Origin: Eutrigla gurnardus
Taxonomy: Eukaryota; Chordata; Actinopteri; Perciformes; Triglidae
DNA length: 64,000 nucleotides
Reading direction: 5' to 3'
Assembly: GCA_963514095.1 (NCBI GenBank)
Contig: OY741264.1
Span: 14,580,366-14,644,365, forward strand
Positions 12,562 through 22,100 of the stretch are shown in pieces (within the stretch, counting starts at the first letter, position 1; each line of letters opens with the position of its first letter). A program made the translations under genes and the position numbers. The notes beneath the pieces are model-generated. The model did no database searches. It was not told where the DNA came from and worked only from the letters and a program-made list of their open reading frames with translations.

Positions 12562-12627
12562 CGTCCTCCCCTTTTCCCCCAAATGCCAGCGTGGTAATGG
12601 CTGATGCCATGGCGGTAAGTGTAAAGC
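12562..12627 (-). other. Candidate 66-nt exon on the minus strand
   Basis: On the minus strand a strong pyrimidine tract ending tccttgtttctcag is followed by 66 bases and then a consensus donor, GACG/gtaagt. All three frames are open; one encodes FTLTAMASAITTLAFGGKGED, with an ATG in good context (gccATGg). The length is divisible by three. I do not recognise the peptide. The plus strand also carries an acceptor-donor pair inside the same bases (12,590-12,614), so at least one pair is accidental. No neighbouring exon was identified. Confidence 0.2.
12590..12614 (+). other. Candidate 25-nt microexon on the plus strand
   Basis: A C/T-rich tract (cctccccttttccccc) ends in aaatgccag, followed by 25 bases and a consensus donor, gcg/gtaagt. 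One frame is open (VVMADAMA). It overlaps the opposite-strand candidate at 12,562-12,627, so they compete as explanations. Confidence 0.12.
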
Positions 12628-12790
12628 CTGAGAAACAAGGATAAAAGCATAAACAAATCTGTGATAAGAAATATGACATGGCTATCAGCATGCAGAATAA
12701 GCCCAGCCCTGCGAGCACAGGCACCCAGATTAATGATAAATTACGAGGACCTGGGCTTGTTTATAGCGCTCATTTTCCTTGCTGCACCTG
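12628..12790. other. Possible conserved non-coding block
   Basis: A non-repetitive, balanced-composition stretch with homeodomain-like ATTA and TAAT words (cagattaatgataaattac), a GC-balanced core and no simple repeats. Such blocks next to developmental genes are often enhancers. Conservation itself cannot be seen from one sequence, so this is inference from composition. Confidence 0.3.
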
Positions 12791-12819
12791 CTCATATTCT
12801 CTTGGCCTAGAGCAGCCCC

Positions 12820-13190
12820 CTCTCTCTTTTTCTATTTTCTCTCTCCATCTCTCATACTCCTTCAACCCCCCCCCCCCCCATCCTCCACCCTCACCCTTTT
12901 CTCTGAGTAGGTGCTTATTTAAAATGGTCCTGTGTTTCTAAAGCACTCTGCCAAAACCGGTGGGACACCCCATGAAAACATTATCTGTGGGTCTATAACT
13001 GATGTTTTAAAGGGGAGGGGAGGGCACAAAGTGAAAACATGCAAAGGATAAGGAAGAGGGTGAATAAAAGAGTAGGGGGAGAGAGAGGGAGAAATAAATG
13101 AGCAAGGAAGAGACGAGTTAGAGGCAAAATAAAAGGTGAGCGGAGAGAAGTATTTTGATGCTGAGAGAGAGAGAGAGAATGAGATGAGAG
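12820..13190. repeat. Pyrimidine- then purine-rich low-complexity DNA
   Basis: Contains a C14 run (12,866-12,879) in a CT-rich stretch, then from 13,010 a GGGAGG/GAGAGAGA-rich stretch ending in a (GA)n at 13,163-13,178. The 130- and 86-codon antisense frames across this area are low-complexity artefacts. Confidence 0.75.
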
Positions 13191-13560
13191 CAGTGGGCAA
13201 ACGCAGCGGCCTTCTGGTAGCAGCTTGTGTAATAATACACCACCCGGCATCAACGCAATGCTTAATTTTAATATTAATTACAAATATCTCTCCACACAAC
13301 AAGAAAATCATTTGACAATCACTTTGGCCCCGAGTACTGTATTTAATGCAAAGTGGGGCTAAGGGCGAGAGCAGTCAATATGGAGGAGAACTAAAGTCTG
13401 GACCCCCCCGCCCCCCCCAACCACCACCACCACCACCTCATTACATGAAGTGTGAATGTTAATTCTAGCAGGTTGGGTTTATTAGTTAGAATCAAGGAGC
13501 GAAAAAAAATGAGAGGAGGTTAGCATTTTTATTGTTCATTACAAGTGGCTCTCTGGTGGT
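13191..13560. other. Possible conserved non-coding block
   Basis: The core at 13,250-13,290 is dense in ATTA/TAAT words (gcttaattttaatattaatt) and is followed by non-repetitive sequence to 13,370. A CCCCCCC and (ACC)n tract interrupts at 13,403-13,438. Enhancer function is inferred from homeodomain-like words only. Confidence 0.3.
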
Positions 13561-13620
13561 ACCTGGGAATTTATTTATTTATTTATTTTATTTTTTTTTG
13601 GGGGGGGGACTGTTTTTAGG

Positions 13621-13654
<34 letters not shown>

Positions 13655-13680
13655 GCGGGGTGATAAAGGGGCAGTGGGTG
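13561..13680 (+). repeat. (ATTT)n, G-run and (GT)n compound tract
   Basis: ATTT repeats at about 13,571-13,590 lead into a T run, then a G9 run, then GT repeats at 13,622-13,650 and a G-rich tail. Adjacent tracts of this kind are common slippage hot spots. Confidence 0.9.
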
Positions 13681-14040
13681 GGTGGTTGGAGTAGGGGGGT
13701 GCTCCGAGTGGCTATTGTCTGATTCATAATTATATTTTTATTATGACTGAGCTCGGGGGCCCCCTCACACTGTACAAAGCAATTTCTAGTAGAGAGCGCT
13801 ACGAGGGCAAAGTGTTTACATACCAAATTATAAGAATATACTGACAGCGTTTGGTTGTTAATAAGGCGTAATCACTTCCCCTAATTTAATCCGGTTGCTA
13901 TGGTAAACAAATGACACTTGAGGCTGATGGCGGTGGAGGAGGAGGAGGAGAGGAAGAGGTGTGTGAGGGAGAGAAAAATAGCTGATGAAAGAAAACTGAC
14001 ACACACACACACTCCTCTGACAAGACACCTGCTGTCCTCT
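13681..14040. other. Possible conserved non-coding block
   Basis: Unique-looking sequence with ttcataattatatttttatt and a palindromic gggggcccc core. A short GGA-repeat (13,937-13,953) and CA repeat (13,999-14,012) follow. No gene signal. Confidence 0.28.
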
Positions 14041-14060
14041 GTGCACCGTACATGTTAAGA

Positions 14061-14063
<3 letters not shown>

Positions 14064-14101
<38 letters not shown>
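14064..14101 (+). repeat. (GT)19 microsatellite
   Basis: An uninterrupted GT run. It is the left, complementary partner of the CA run at 14,253-14,319. Confidence 0.97.
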
Positions 14102-14252
14102 AGTCAGCAGCGCTACTCTCCTCAGAACGCAGAAAATTGAGCGTGAATTGGACTAATTGTACGGAATGATTGATGCTCATTGAAACTACAGTACCTTAAA
14201 AACACAAAAGAACACGCATTAGTGTGCAGAAACCCAAACACATAACGCACAT

Positions 14253-14319
<67 letters not shown>
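14253..14319 (+). repeat. (CA)n microsatellite, about 31 units
   Basis: A CA run interrupted once by cg near its right end. Together with the GT run 150 bases upstream it forms a long inverted complementary pair. The poly-Cys/Val antisense frame here is an artefact. Confidence 0.97.
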
Positions 14320-14518
14320 ACATGTACAGACTTCCTCTCTGCTGCAAGTATTTGAAACAGGTCATTATACAGAAAAGAGCAGATATTTATATTATTTTCC
14401 TGTTATCTTCCTTCCCTCCTTCTAAAATAAAATATCATTAATATTAATAAGACTTAATTCAGTGTTAAAGCATGTCAGTTAAATCATTTTGGTAAGTTTT
14501 TGTTGTTTTTAAACACAG

Positions 14519-14574
14519 GAAGGACAGCGGTGACTCTATTTTGAGGTTTTATAGAAACAGCAATTGTTTAACAG
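14519..14574 (+). other. Candidate 56-nt exon
   Basis: A T-rich tract ending ttttaaacacag is followed by 56 bases and a strong donor, aacag/gtgagt. One frame is open with the unremarkable but protein-like peptide KDSGDSILRFYRNSNCLT; the other two contain stops. Length is not a multiple of three. I recognise no family and no partner exon. It could equally be a chance pairing. Confidence 0.2.
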
Positions 14575-14779
14575 GTGAGTAGTTTAGTATATGGTATAAA
14601 TCTTTGATCTGACCATGCCTTGCATTGGTTTCAACACATTGTGCATCAAAGGAAATGATATAAGTCAATAAAATAACATTAAGGAGAAATAATATGATTA
14701 AATTAGGATTTTAGTGGTAGAGCAAAAAGAGCATTGACAGTCTCCACTCCTGCTTTTTTTCTTCTTAGTAAATTAAGAT

Positions 14780-15100
14780 TGGATGATTAATATCAAAAAT
14801 GATAAATTGGTTAATTGAATACTGAATTGACGGAAAATTATTTGACAACAATTTTGATAATTGATTGACTATAAAGGTCATTTATCAAGCAAAACATTTG
14901 GTGGATCCAGAAGTAGCAGCCATATATCTTTCTAAATGTCATCTCTGAGCTTTGGACTGTTGGTCAGACAAAACGAGCATTTTGAAGCTGAAGTCGACAT
15001 TTTCCCTGGAGAAACAATAAATCAATAAAATAAAATGAATAACAACAAATTAATGAATTCAAATAACAGGCATAGTTAATAATTTTTAGTCAAAGACCTA
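14780..15100 (+). repeat. Dispersed teleost repeat, family D, copy 1
   Basis: Contains ttgacggaaaattatttgac, aattttgataattgattgac, gctttggactgttggtcag and gacaaaacgagcattttgaag in the order I remember for a very common fish dispersed repeat rich in ATCGATTAAT-like words. The matching right end of the same family is at 38,549-38,625. Class unknown; no coding capacity. Confidence 0.5.
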
Positions 15101-16053
15101 ATATGAACAATTTATTGATGTCCAGTTGTCCAGCTGGATAAATACGTCATTGGGACTTTTTCCTGTGACAGACCTGCTTTAAAGCCCTACTGCAATGATT
15201 TCAAGGCCACCTGAATGAAGACGTGTCCACAAATCTGACTCCACATGTTAAAGAAAAACAGCTGATACATTTTATGCCTAAAACCAAGAAGAGGTGAGTT
15301 TTTCTCTGTGACGTGGGAATGCAGTGTGATGAGGTTGCTGATGATGACGATGAGTGGGGAGGAAGATTATAATAACGACCCCACGTGGATACAGAAACAC
15401 TCACTAATCAGTCATCACACACACACACACACACACACACTAATGAGCACTATCATTTGTAACCTCTTGAACTTGCAAACAGCAGAACACGCTAGGCTGT
15501 TTATATTACACAAGACACTGATTACTTACGAAAATTCATCTCCATGCAGAATGATTGTCCATCAGGATGCATGTTCACTGCTGTCACACGGTGGCCTGCT
15601 TGTGCATTCAAATATTAACACTTCAAACATTTTAGCGGACGTCCTCTTGGCCTGGATTTTTTTTTCTTTTCATCGAATATAGAAAGGAAAGTAGAAGTAA
15701 CGTCTGCTCCACTGGTGTGATCTCTTCACAGCGTCTCCTGCTGATTAAATTCAAAAACCTAAAGAAGAATCTCCACTTCTACACTCTAATCCAGCAAACA
15801 AGAGTGAGTGAAGAGAAAAGGGATGAATGGTTGACAACGGCTTTCCCTTCCAATCCCTTTCAGAGGAGAAAATCCTTACCTGTCATTCCTTAGTCCGTGT
15901 TGCAAAAGTACAGATAATTGCATCGCAATCGTGTCACTATATCATAAATCCAGTCTCCAGGAAGCTACTGATCAGTCAATCTATAATATCGCCTCCCAAA
16001 ATTTATCTTTTTTGCAAGGATGCATTCCTAGTTTGTATATTTTTTTAAATAGC
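15101..16053. other. Non-coding stretch with a short CA tract
   Basis: The only low-complexity item is a CA run at 15,416-15,440. The 124-codon frame from 15,308 runs through that tract and has no family signature. Nothing else is recognised. Confidence 0.5.
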
Positions 16054-17196
16054 TTAAAGGTCCCACATGTGAGAAAGTGAGATTAGTGATTATAAAGCAG
16101 GTTTACCTGTGTTGTAAATACTGTGAAAGTCCACGGTGAAATGCTCACATCCATATTCAGAATCTGTCATTGTGATGTCACAACTACAAATTCACAGATA
16201 GAAGTGTAGTTGACCCAATGAGATGGTTAAGATGCAGAACATCAGAAACCACCAATCAGAGCAGACTGGGGGCTTAAAGAGGGTGAATCATAGAAATAGA
16301 ATAGAGGTAGAAGGGGCATTTAACTGTTTTATACGTGTCCATTTGACCCGTACAAAAGTGAAAAAAGTGATTCTTGTTAGTCGTTGCCGTGACAACACAC
16401 GTCAGTAAAAATGTTGTCACAGCTGGATTAGAGCGGACGGTACTTTATTGTTTTAGTCATTCCTGCATAACCTCACCTCAGTGGGTCCGCTATGGACGTG
16501 AAGCTGCCGTCCATTGTACTGTAAAAAACAGCCACAGGAAAGTGCAATGCAATGGCTACTCAAGTCGATATTCCAAGTTGGAAACTTGGCTAGTTTGCTG
16601 ACATAAACATAGCTAAGGTCACAGCAGGACACCATGTGAATAAGCTTTTCATAATTTTTTACTATGTATATTATATTATGTAAATTTTATTATGTCGTGT
16701 TTGTGTTGCGAAAACGTGCCATAACAATGGCGTAGCTGGCGTTTCCATCTCCAGTCGGTTGATTTGTGCTTCTTTGCGAGCATGCGTTACGAGCTTCCTC
16801 CCGTCTCCTTTAATAGAGTTGAAATGTCCATTGCCCATAGGGTTCTCTAAGTGTTCATTTAGAGAGGGTTACTTTACATACGGTCTCACCTCGCTAATAG
16901 CGTTGTGGTTACTGATGTAGGTCCTCTATAGATGCATGTGAGGCTCTGAGACTAGCCAGACAATGATCAGTTTACTCTGGCATCGACGCTTTTTCAGGAA
17001 ACGTCCAAACTGATGACAAAACGTACACATCAAAATGGCTGCCGCGTCCCTTCTACACCTAACCTATTTCTTTGGGGGCGTATAGTCAGGTGGACGGTTT
17101 GAGAAAAGTAACGTGATTGCTGAACATTAAACATGTTCTAGTAGAAACAAAAATAGAAATATGAATCTGAAAATGAGCATGATATGTCTCCTTTAA
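16054..17196. mobile_element. TTAAAGG-ended repeat, family B, long copy
   Basis: The left end reads ttaaaggtcccacatgtgag and the right end ...atatgtctcctttaa, imperfect inverted matches. Interior words (gattataaagcagg, aaatactgtgaaagt, gatgtcacaa, acatgttctagtagaaac, ctgaaaatgagca) recur in order in the 493-bp copy at 25,556-26,048. This copy is about 650 bases longer, and the extra DNA lies at roughly 16,290-17,095, so it is either an insertion or a longer relative. No transposase frame is seen. Confidence 0.65.
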
Positions 17197-17329
17197 TGGC
17201 AGTGGTCTCTTTATATATTGGCTAAAGAAATCTGGATCTAGAGGAGGACAAGAGGGACACAGACAGACCGAGAAGACCGTCGTCCTCGTGCCTCTGGTAA
17301 TGGTTTTCTTATTCTCTCCATCTTCTCTT

Positions 17330-17750
17330 ATAGATGCATATCAATACATATCGTGGCGTCTGCATAGAGCCTGCCACATCCAATATCGCCTGGACATTTT
17401 ACATAATTATTATTTTCAGGAGTCATTGGGGTCTCATAGAAGGGAATGTAAGTGACAGGCGTTTAAAATGGTTTTTAAATCATGCGGGATAACCAGGGCC
17501 TTTCAGAAATAATTGTGTCAAACTGCTTTTCACCTTTTTCGCCAATCAATATGCACACTTATTCATGGGCAGACGACCATCCATCAAAAGGCAGCGCTGC
17601 TCTTTAATATACATGCTTGCATTTTAATGGGCTACTTTAACAACAATACAGGAGACAACAATGTGTTTCTGTGTAATATTCCCGTAAAAATTGATGATAC
17701 AGCCTCTTTTTGCGTATAAGGCACGACGCAGGCTCCCTTGCTCTCCTCCC
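17330..17750. other. Possible conserved non-coding block
   Basis: Non-repetitive DNA with many ATTA/TAAT, Sox-like (aacaat) and Hox/Pbx-like words, for example gacattttacataattatta and cgccaatcaatatgcac. A 68-codon frame crosses it without any family signature. Called from composition alone. Confidence 0.33.
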
Positions 17751-17850
17751 TTGCGTATATTGTATGGAATGCACACACACACATACCGACACACACATAC
17801 AAACGCATATGAGGTGAGTGCACACAAACACACCCAGACAGTTTGTTAAG
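17751..17850 (+). repeat. Short CA tracts
   Basis: CA runs at about 17,769-17,783 and 17,790-17,799 with a degenerate tail to 17,831. The overlapping Cys/Val-rich antisense frames at 17,624-17,833 are their shadows. Confidence 0.8.
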
Positions 17851-17859
17851 TGGTGGCCT

Positions 17860-18510
17860 TAGTCGATGTAATCACATTCACTTTGTTACACGGCTCGTAA
17901 ATGATTTAAAACTGGATTTCATGCATGCTTTCATACTAATTCACCCGCGCATATTTTTCATTTTGGCCGGAAAAACTCTGAGAACAATCAAGAATTACTC
18001 CATTCTCCAATTAGGCTTCCAAACAGGACCAAGAGAGGGGGGAATCTATTCATTTTCTTTTGATTAAAATTATCGCCACTTGCAAGGAGCTTTGGGGTTT
18101 ATATATTAAATAATGCATCATTTCATAATTATATAGAATATATAGATTTTTTAAATAGGATAGTGGGCAAAATGGTGACTTTAATTAGATCGTGTGTAAG
18201 ATATCTCGGGGGTATGATAAAACAATGTTAAATATCTCGCAATGACTGTAAAATATGTTCCAACAGATAATGAAACACAAATAGGATCTCGCTTTGCCTC
18301 GGCTCCTATTTGTCGAAACATTCCCACATGCATTTTTTTTTCTCCCTGAAATTTCATAATTATATTGAAAATATGATCAGGGGATAACGCAGCTAGGTGC
18401 TAAATATGACGCCGCCTGTCCCCCACCTATTCAGAGGCGTACATTATCATGCTATTATTATAAGGGTAAATTACTAGTGAGGGGGAGCAAATTCATGGTG
18501 GAAGACGCTA
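17860..18510. other. Possible conserved non-coding block, strongest candidate
   Basis: About 650 bases with no low complexity. The word ttcataattatat occurs twice (18,122 and 18,352), and there are other TAATTA-, TTAATTAG- and AAATATCTCG-like words, e.g. gactttaattagatcgtg. The second half has ggataacgcagctaggtgct and aaattactagtgagg. This density of homeodomain-type words in unique sequence is typical of deeply conserved enhancers, but conservation is not demonstrated here. Confidence 0.38.
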
Positions 18511-18519
18511 TGTTTCGTC

Positions 18520-18566
18520 ACACACACTCTCTCACACACACACACACACATTTACGCACACACACA
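18520..18566 (+). repeat. CA-rich tract
   Basis: Imperfect CA repeats broken by ctct and ttacg. Confidence 0.85.
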
Positions 18567-18820
18567 TGAGCTAATAAACAGGCCTAGAAGGTCATGGGCG
18601 GCATAATATCAACACAAGGATGAGCTAAGGCCAAAGATTAGCAAAGAACTAAAGAGCACTTGGCGGAGCGAGAGAGAGAGGGGGGGTCGAGATGCTTTTT
18701 TACAATTAAAGCAGAATTAAAGATGCACTAGAAGAGCAACACTTTGCCAAGCAAACAACGCCTGCAGCCTCTTTCAAAATTACAGCGGGCTAATTTGAAA
18801 TGAAGGACAAACAGTGGTTA

Positions 18821-18851
18821 TATGTGTGTGTGTGTGCGTGTGTGTGTGTGC
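18821..18851 (+). repeat. (GT)n tract
   Basis: About 15 GT units with one GC interruption. Confidence 0.9.
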
Positions 18852-19200
18852 TTCCAGAACCTTCTTCTATTATGATTGCAGGCGTACAGACCCCTCGTAT
18901 TGGTCTATATATAAAGTATGTAAATGCCGTCTAGCTGCGACAGTCAGAAGCGTCAATAGAAGTTGACAGCTGAATTATAACCGCAGCCGAATCCATCAGT
19001 CTTTTGTTTTAACCGGAGAATGGAGCGTTTTTAAAACTCAACAAAAGGCCTTTAATCAAATTCTCAAGGTTGTTGGCTTTAGCATTGTATTAGTTTAATA
19101 GTTTCTGCTGCACCATTGACGTTAATGACACATTCCTATGTAAATATAATGTGGCTCCCAAAAGCCATCAAAACATTTTAAGGTCCAATGAATACAGTTG
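18852..19200. other. Possible conserved non-coding block
   Basis: Unique sequence with gtcaatagaagttgacagct and accattgacgttaatgacac words. No exon signal. Confidence 0.28.
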
Positions 19201-19212
19201 CATTTTTTTCCC

Positions 19213-19213
<1 letters not shown>

Positions 19214-19248
<35 letters not shown>

Positions 19249-19255
19249 CTTTCCT
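19214..19255 (+). repeat. Poly-C run of 42
   Basis: Forty-two uninterrupted C residues flanked by ccct words. Exact length is likely unreliable because such runs are hard to sequence. The G strand could form quadruplexes and the C strand i-motifs. Confidence 0.9.
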
Positions 19256-19447
19256 CCTCATACAGAAATGTCTTTTTATTTAGCAATCTCGGCACAGTGC
19301 ATGATGATACAATAAAAAGGAGGGGAGATTGATTAATGGAGACTTTAAGGTAGTGATGCGCAGCACTGATACAAATAACTGTGGAGAGACAGAGAGGAGA
19401 GAAGATTGTGCCTCCCTCCCTCCCTCCTCCCGCTCATCCCACTCATC

Positions 19448-19448
<1 letters not shown>

Positions 19449-19484
<36 letters not shown>

Positions 19485-19503
19485 TTATCAACACACACAC
19501 ACA
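19449..19503 (+). repeat. (CA)n pair
   Basis: CA runs at 19,449-19,482 and 19,491-19,503 split by ttattatc. Confidence 0.95.
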
Positions 19504-19586
19504 TGTGAGTGCATGTATACACAGACTTTTGAAAGAATTCACTTATGGAACCACACATCTGCCTGGAATCACAGCTGTGGCCGCAT

Positions 19587-19587
<1 letters not shown>

Positions 19588-19661
<74 letters not shown>
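19588..19661 (+). repeat. (CA)37 microsatellite
   Basis: The longest uninterrupted CA run in the window. All His/Thr and Cys/Val frames over 19,280-19,710 derive from this and the preceding tract. Confidence 0.97.
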
Positions 19662-19665
<4 letters not shown>

Positions 19666-19699
19666 TTAGAGGCCTTTGGCATAGATTCATCACCCACGA

Positions 19700-22040
19700 T
19701 TGAAAGATAATGAAACTGCATATTTTCTCACCATTCAGAGACTGATGAAAGCATTTAGAGTAATATAGCAGAATACATTAAAAGCAGTATCATATTTTGA
19801 GAAGCCTCATAACATGTTACTGTCTAAAGGAGAGAAAAAAATATGTGTGGAGACATCTTGGCCCATATCTTAAGCATGGGTGATAGGCTGCCTTTTGTAT
19901 GTATGAATCGCTTAATCAAGTCTTTGGGGGATATACTGTATTAAAGTGGTTGTTGGTAATTTAAAAGGGGGGAGGAAGAAAAATCAGATAGTTGAGAGCT
20001 GGCATTGAGATCACACCACATTTGCAAATACGCTTGCATACACAAAACTGAGTTAGAGCGAGAGAGGGAAAGAGATGTAATGGAGATTTTTTTTCTCATG
20101 CTCGACGTGTACTTATAAGCTAAGAATCAGCATTCAATCACAGCCCCGTGTTTTATTTTCTGTGTTTCTTTCTCCGTTGTTTAATAGAATTAAATTAACA
20201 TGAATGTGTCACATGTCATCGTGCACACGCCACACCTTCTCCAAGCTCTGTTTCTAAGTATCAGTTTTATTATGATGACGAGATGAAATACAGCTCATTC
20301 TGTGGTTTTCAACCATGAGAAGAAAATATTGATTCATTAAATTCATATGATTTATTTGTAAACATTACATCAAACTATTTAAGTCATTTTGAACACTGTA
20401 AAAAAATCTTGCATTCAAAATATGAATTGAGTAAAAGTACAAACGTATTCTCAGCAAATTGTACTTCTTATAGTAAATACTCATTATGCAGCTGCATGAG
20501 TACTTGTGTTATAATTAAAAACAATATTGTTAATGAATGATTAACATGCATGTTAACATGCTGTTGCAGATTGTTGCTAAGCTCATTTTAACTACTTTAT
20601 ATACTGTTGATACACTACAGGTGAATAGGGAAAACAAACTTTAACTAATATATATATATATCATGAAACTTCCCCACTTAATTACTTACAATAAGACCAT
20701 TATTTGTTGGATTACACATTTTCTGAAAATGTTTGAATATGCAAATGACAATTCTCTTATTAAATATGTGCTAATCTGCATACAATTCTGGAACAGAAAT
20801 CTGAACATTGGATAAAGCCAGGCTCAATATGATTGTTTAATTTTGTTGACATATTCGAGTCAAAGGTTTTCACTCCATTAATCAGAAAATAGTGATACAA
20901 AGTATGATTTTTTGTCATTGTAGGACTAAAATTGTGTATCTGACCAAACCCCTGTGTAAAAATCTTCAAAAATATATTTAGGAGTAAAACTGTAAAGTTG
21001 AGCGTATGTAAGTACTTATTTTGAGAAGGATATGTATCGTAAAATTGCATCAATTTTGAAGACAATACAGGTGAAAAGGATTAAACAATAGTTTATTTTG
21101 CATTATAAGTTTTCTGAAATATTATGTTTAAAGATGTGAATGAGGCATTATCTAAAGCTAGCTTGTGATTAATTCAGGAGAATTTCTTTTCTTAATTTAC
21201 TTAATTAACTATTTATTATATATGTTGTGATTTATTTCACATGTTGAATGTCCACAAAACCTCACATGTAAAGTCATAACACATACAATCATTTTTCCTC
21301 TGTGATGTCTGTAGCTTTTATCTATGCAACACATACAGTATAAATAATACACTAATCATAACATTATATATAGATTATGTACAAAATCTCTCGTATTTAA
21401 ATGTGAAATTGCTGTTTTAACATGTAACTTAAATTTTGACGTGAAATGCATTTGCCCATAACCTAAATTTATCACACGTGAAATGTGTATTTGGAACTAT
21501 GTGTTTCAAGCAGATCATCTTCACTGTGTTGTGAAACGTATCAGCTCTAACGTTGCCCAATAGTTCATCATTGTTCAGCCTGTATAGCATTTTATATTAT
21601 GTACAGATTACAGTGATTACAATTTGCTCGTAATCCATTTAGAAAGAGCTTATAGTGCCTTATAATAGCGTGTTAGCACCACTTGGAGAAAAGTGCTACC
21701 GAATAAAAGATCAAGTGCATTTGAGCATTTCCATTACACACAGACGCTAACACACAGTGCACAGATTTCTCATGCATCGTCTTCCTGTGAGCTATGGGCT
21801 GTAACATTTGCTTTCTTAGTCAAGGAGAACAATCTCATTTGCAGGGAAACAAATTAGAAAAAAAAGATGTAACTGTGACAATACCTCAAATTCTATCCTA
21901 CTTATTTTCCCCCCTCTTTGTGCTGCTTCTTTTTAATTTACAATGCAGAGTGTAAAAATAAACATTGAGGGCTCAATTTAGTGTGGTTTTCAGCCGTGGC
22001 ACCTAATCCCCCACCCCACCCTTCGCCACGATACGCTGGA
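19700..22040. other. Non-coding AT-rich stretch
   Basis: Over 2.3 kb without gene or clear repeat. A short TA run lies at 20,648-20,661. A 101-codon antisense frame at 20,760-21,065 is AT-driven (Asn/Lys/Leu/Phe-rich) with no family signature. The piece at 21,640-21,860 is unique-looking and could be regulatory, without specific evidence. Confidence 0.5.
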
Positions 22041-22042
22041 GG

Positions 22043-22074
<32 letters not shown>

Positions 22075-22100
22075 TGGTGGTGGTGGTGGGTGAGTGGGGG
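22043..22100 (+). repeat. (GT)n followed by (GGT)n
   Basis: GT repeats to about 22,073 merge into GGT repeats to about 22,090. Confidence 0.93.

Noticed and set aside
16574..16590. Small hairpin ccaagtt-gga-aacttgg as a regulatory RNA
   Set aside because: Seven-base arms are expected often by chance and lie in an old repeat.
17717..17735. Resemblance to the seed of a neural microRNA (taaggcacg)
   Set aside because: The match breaks after nine bases and no precursor hairpin surrounds it.
19280..19710. Long Cys/Val and His/Thr frames up to 137 codons
   Set aside because: Direct translation of (CA)n/(GT)n microsatellites.
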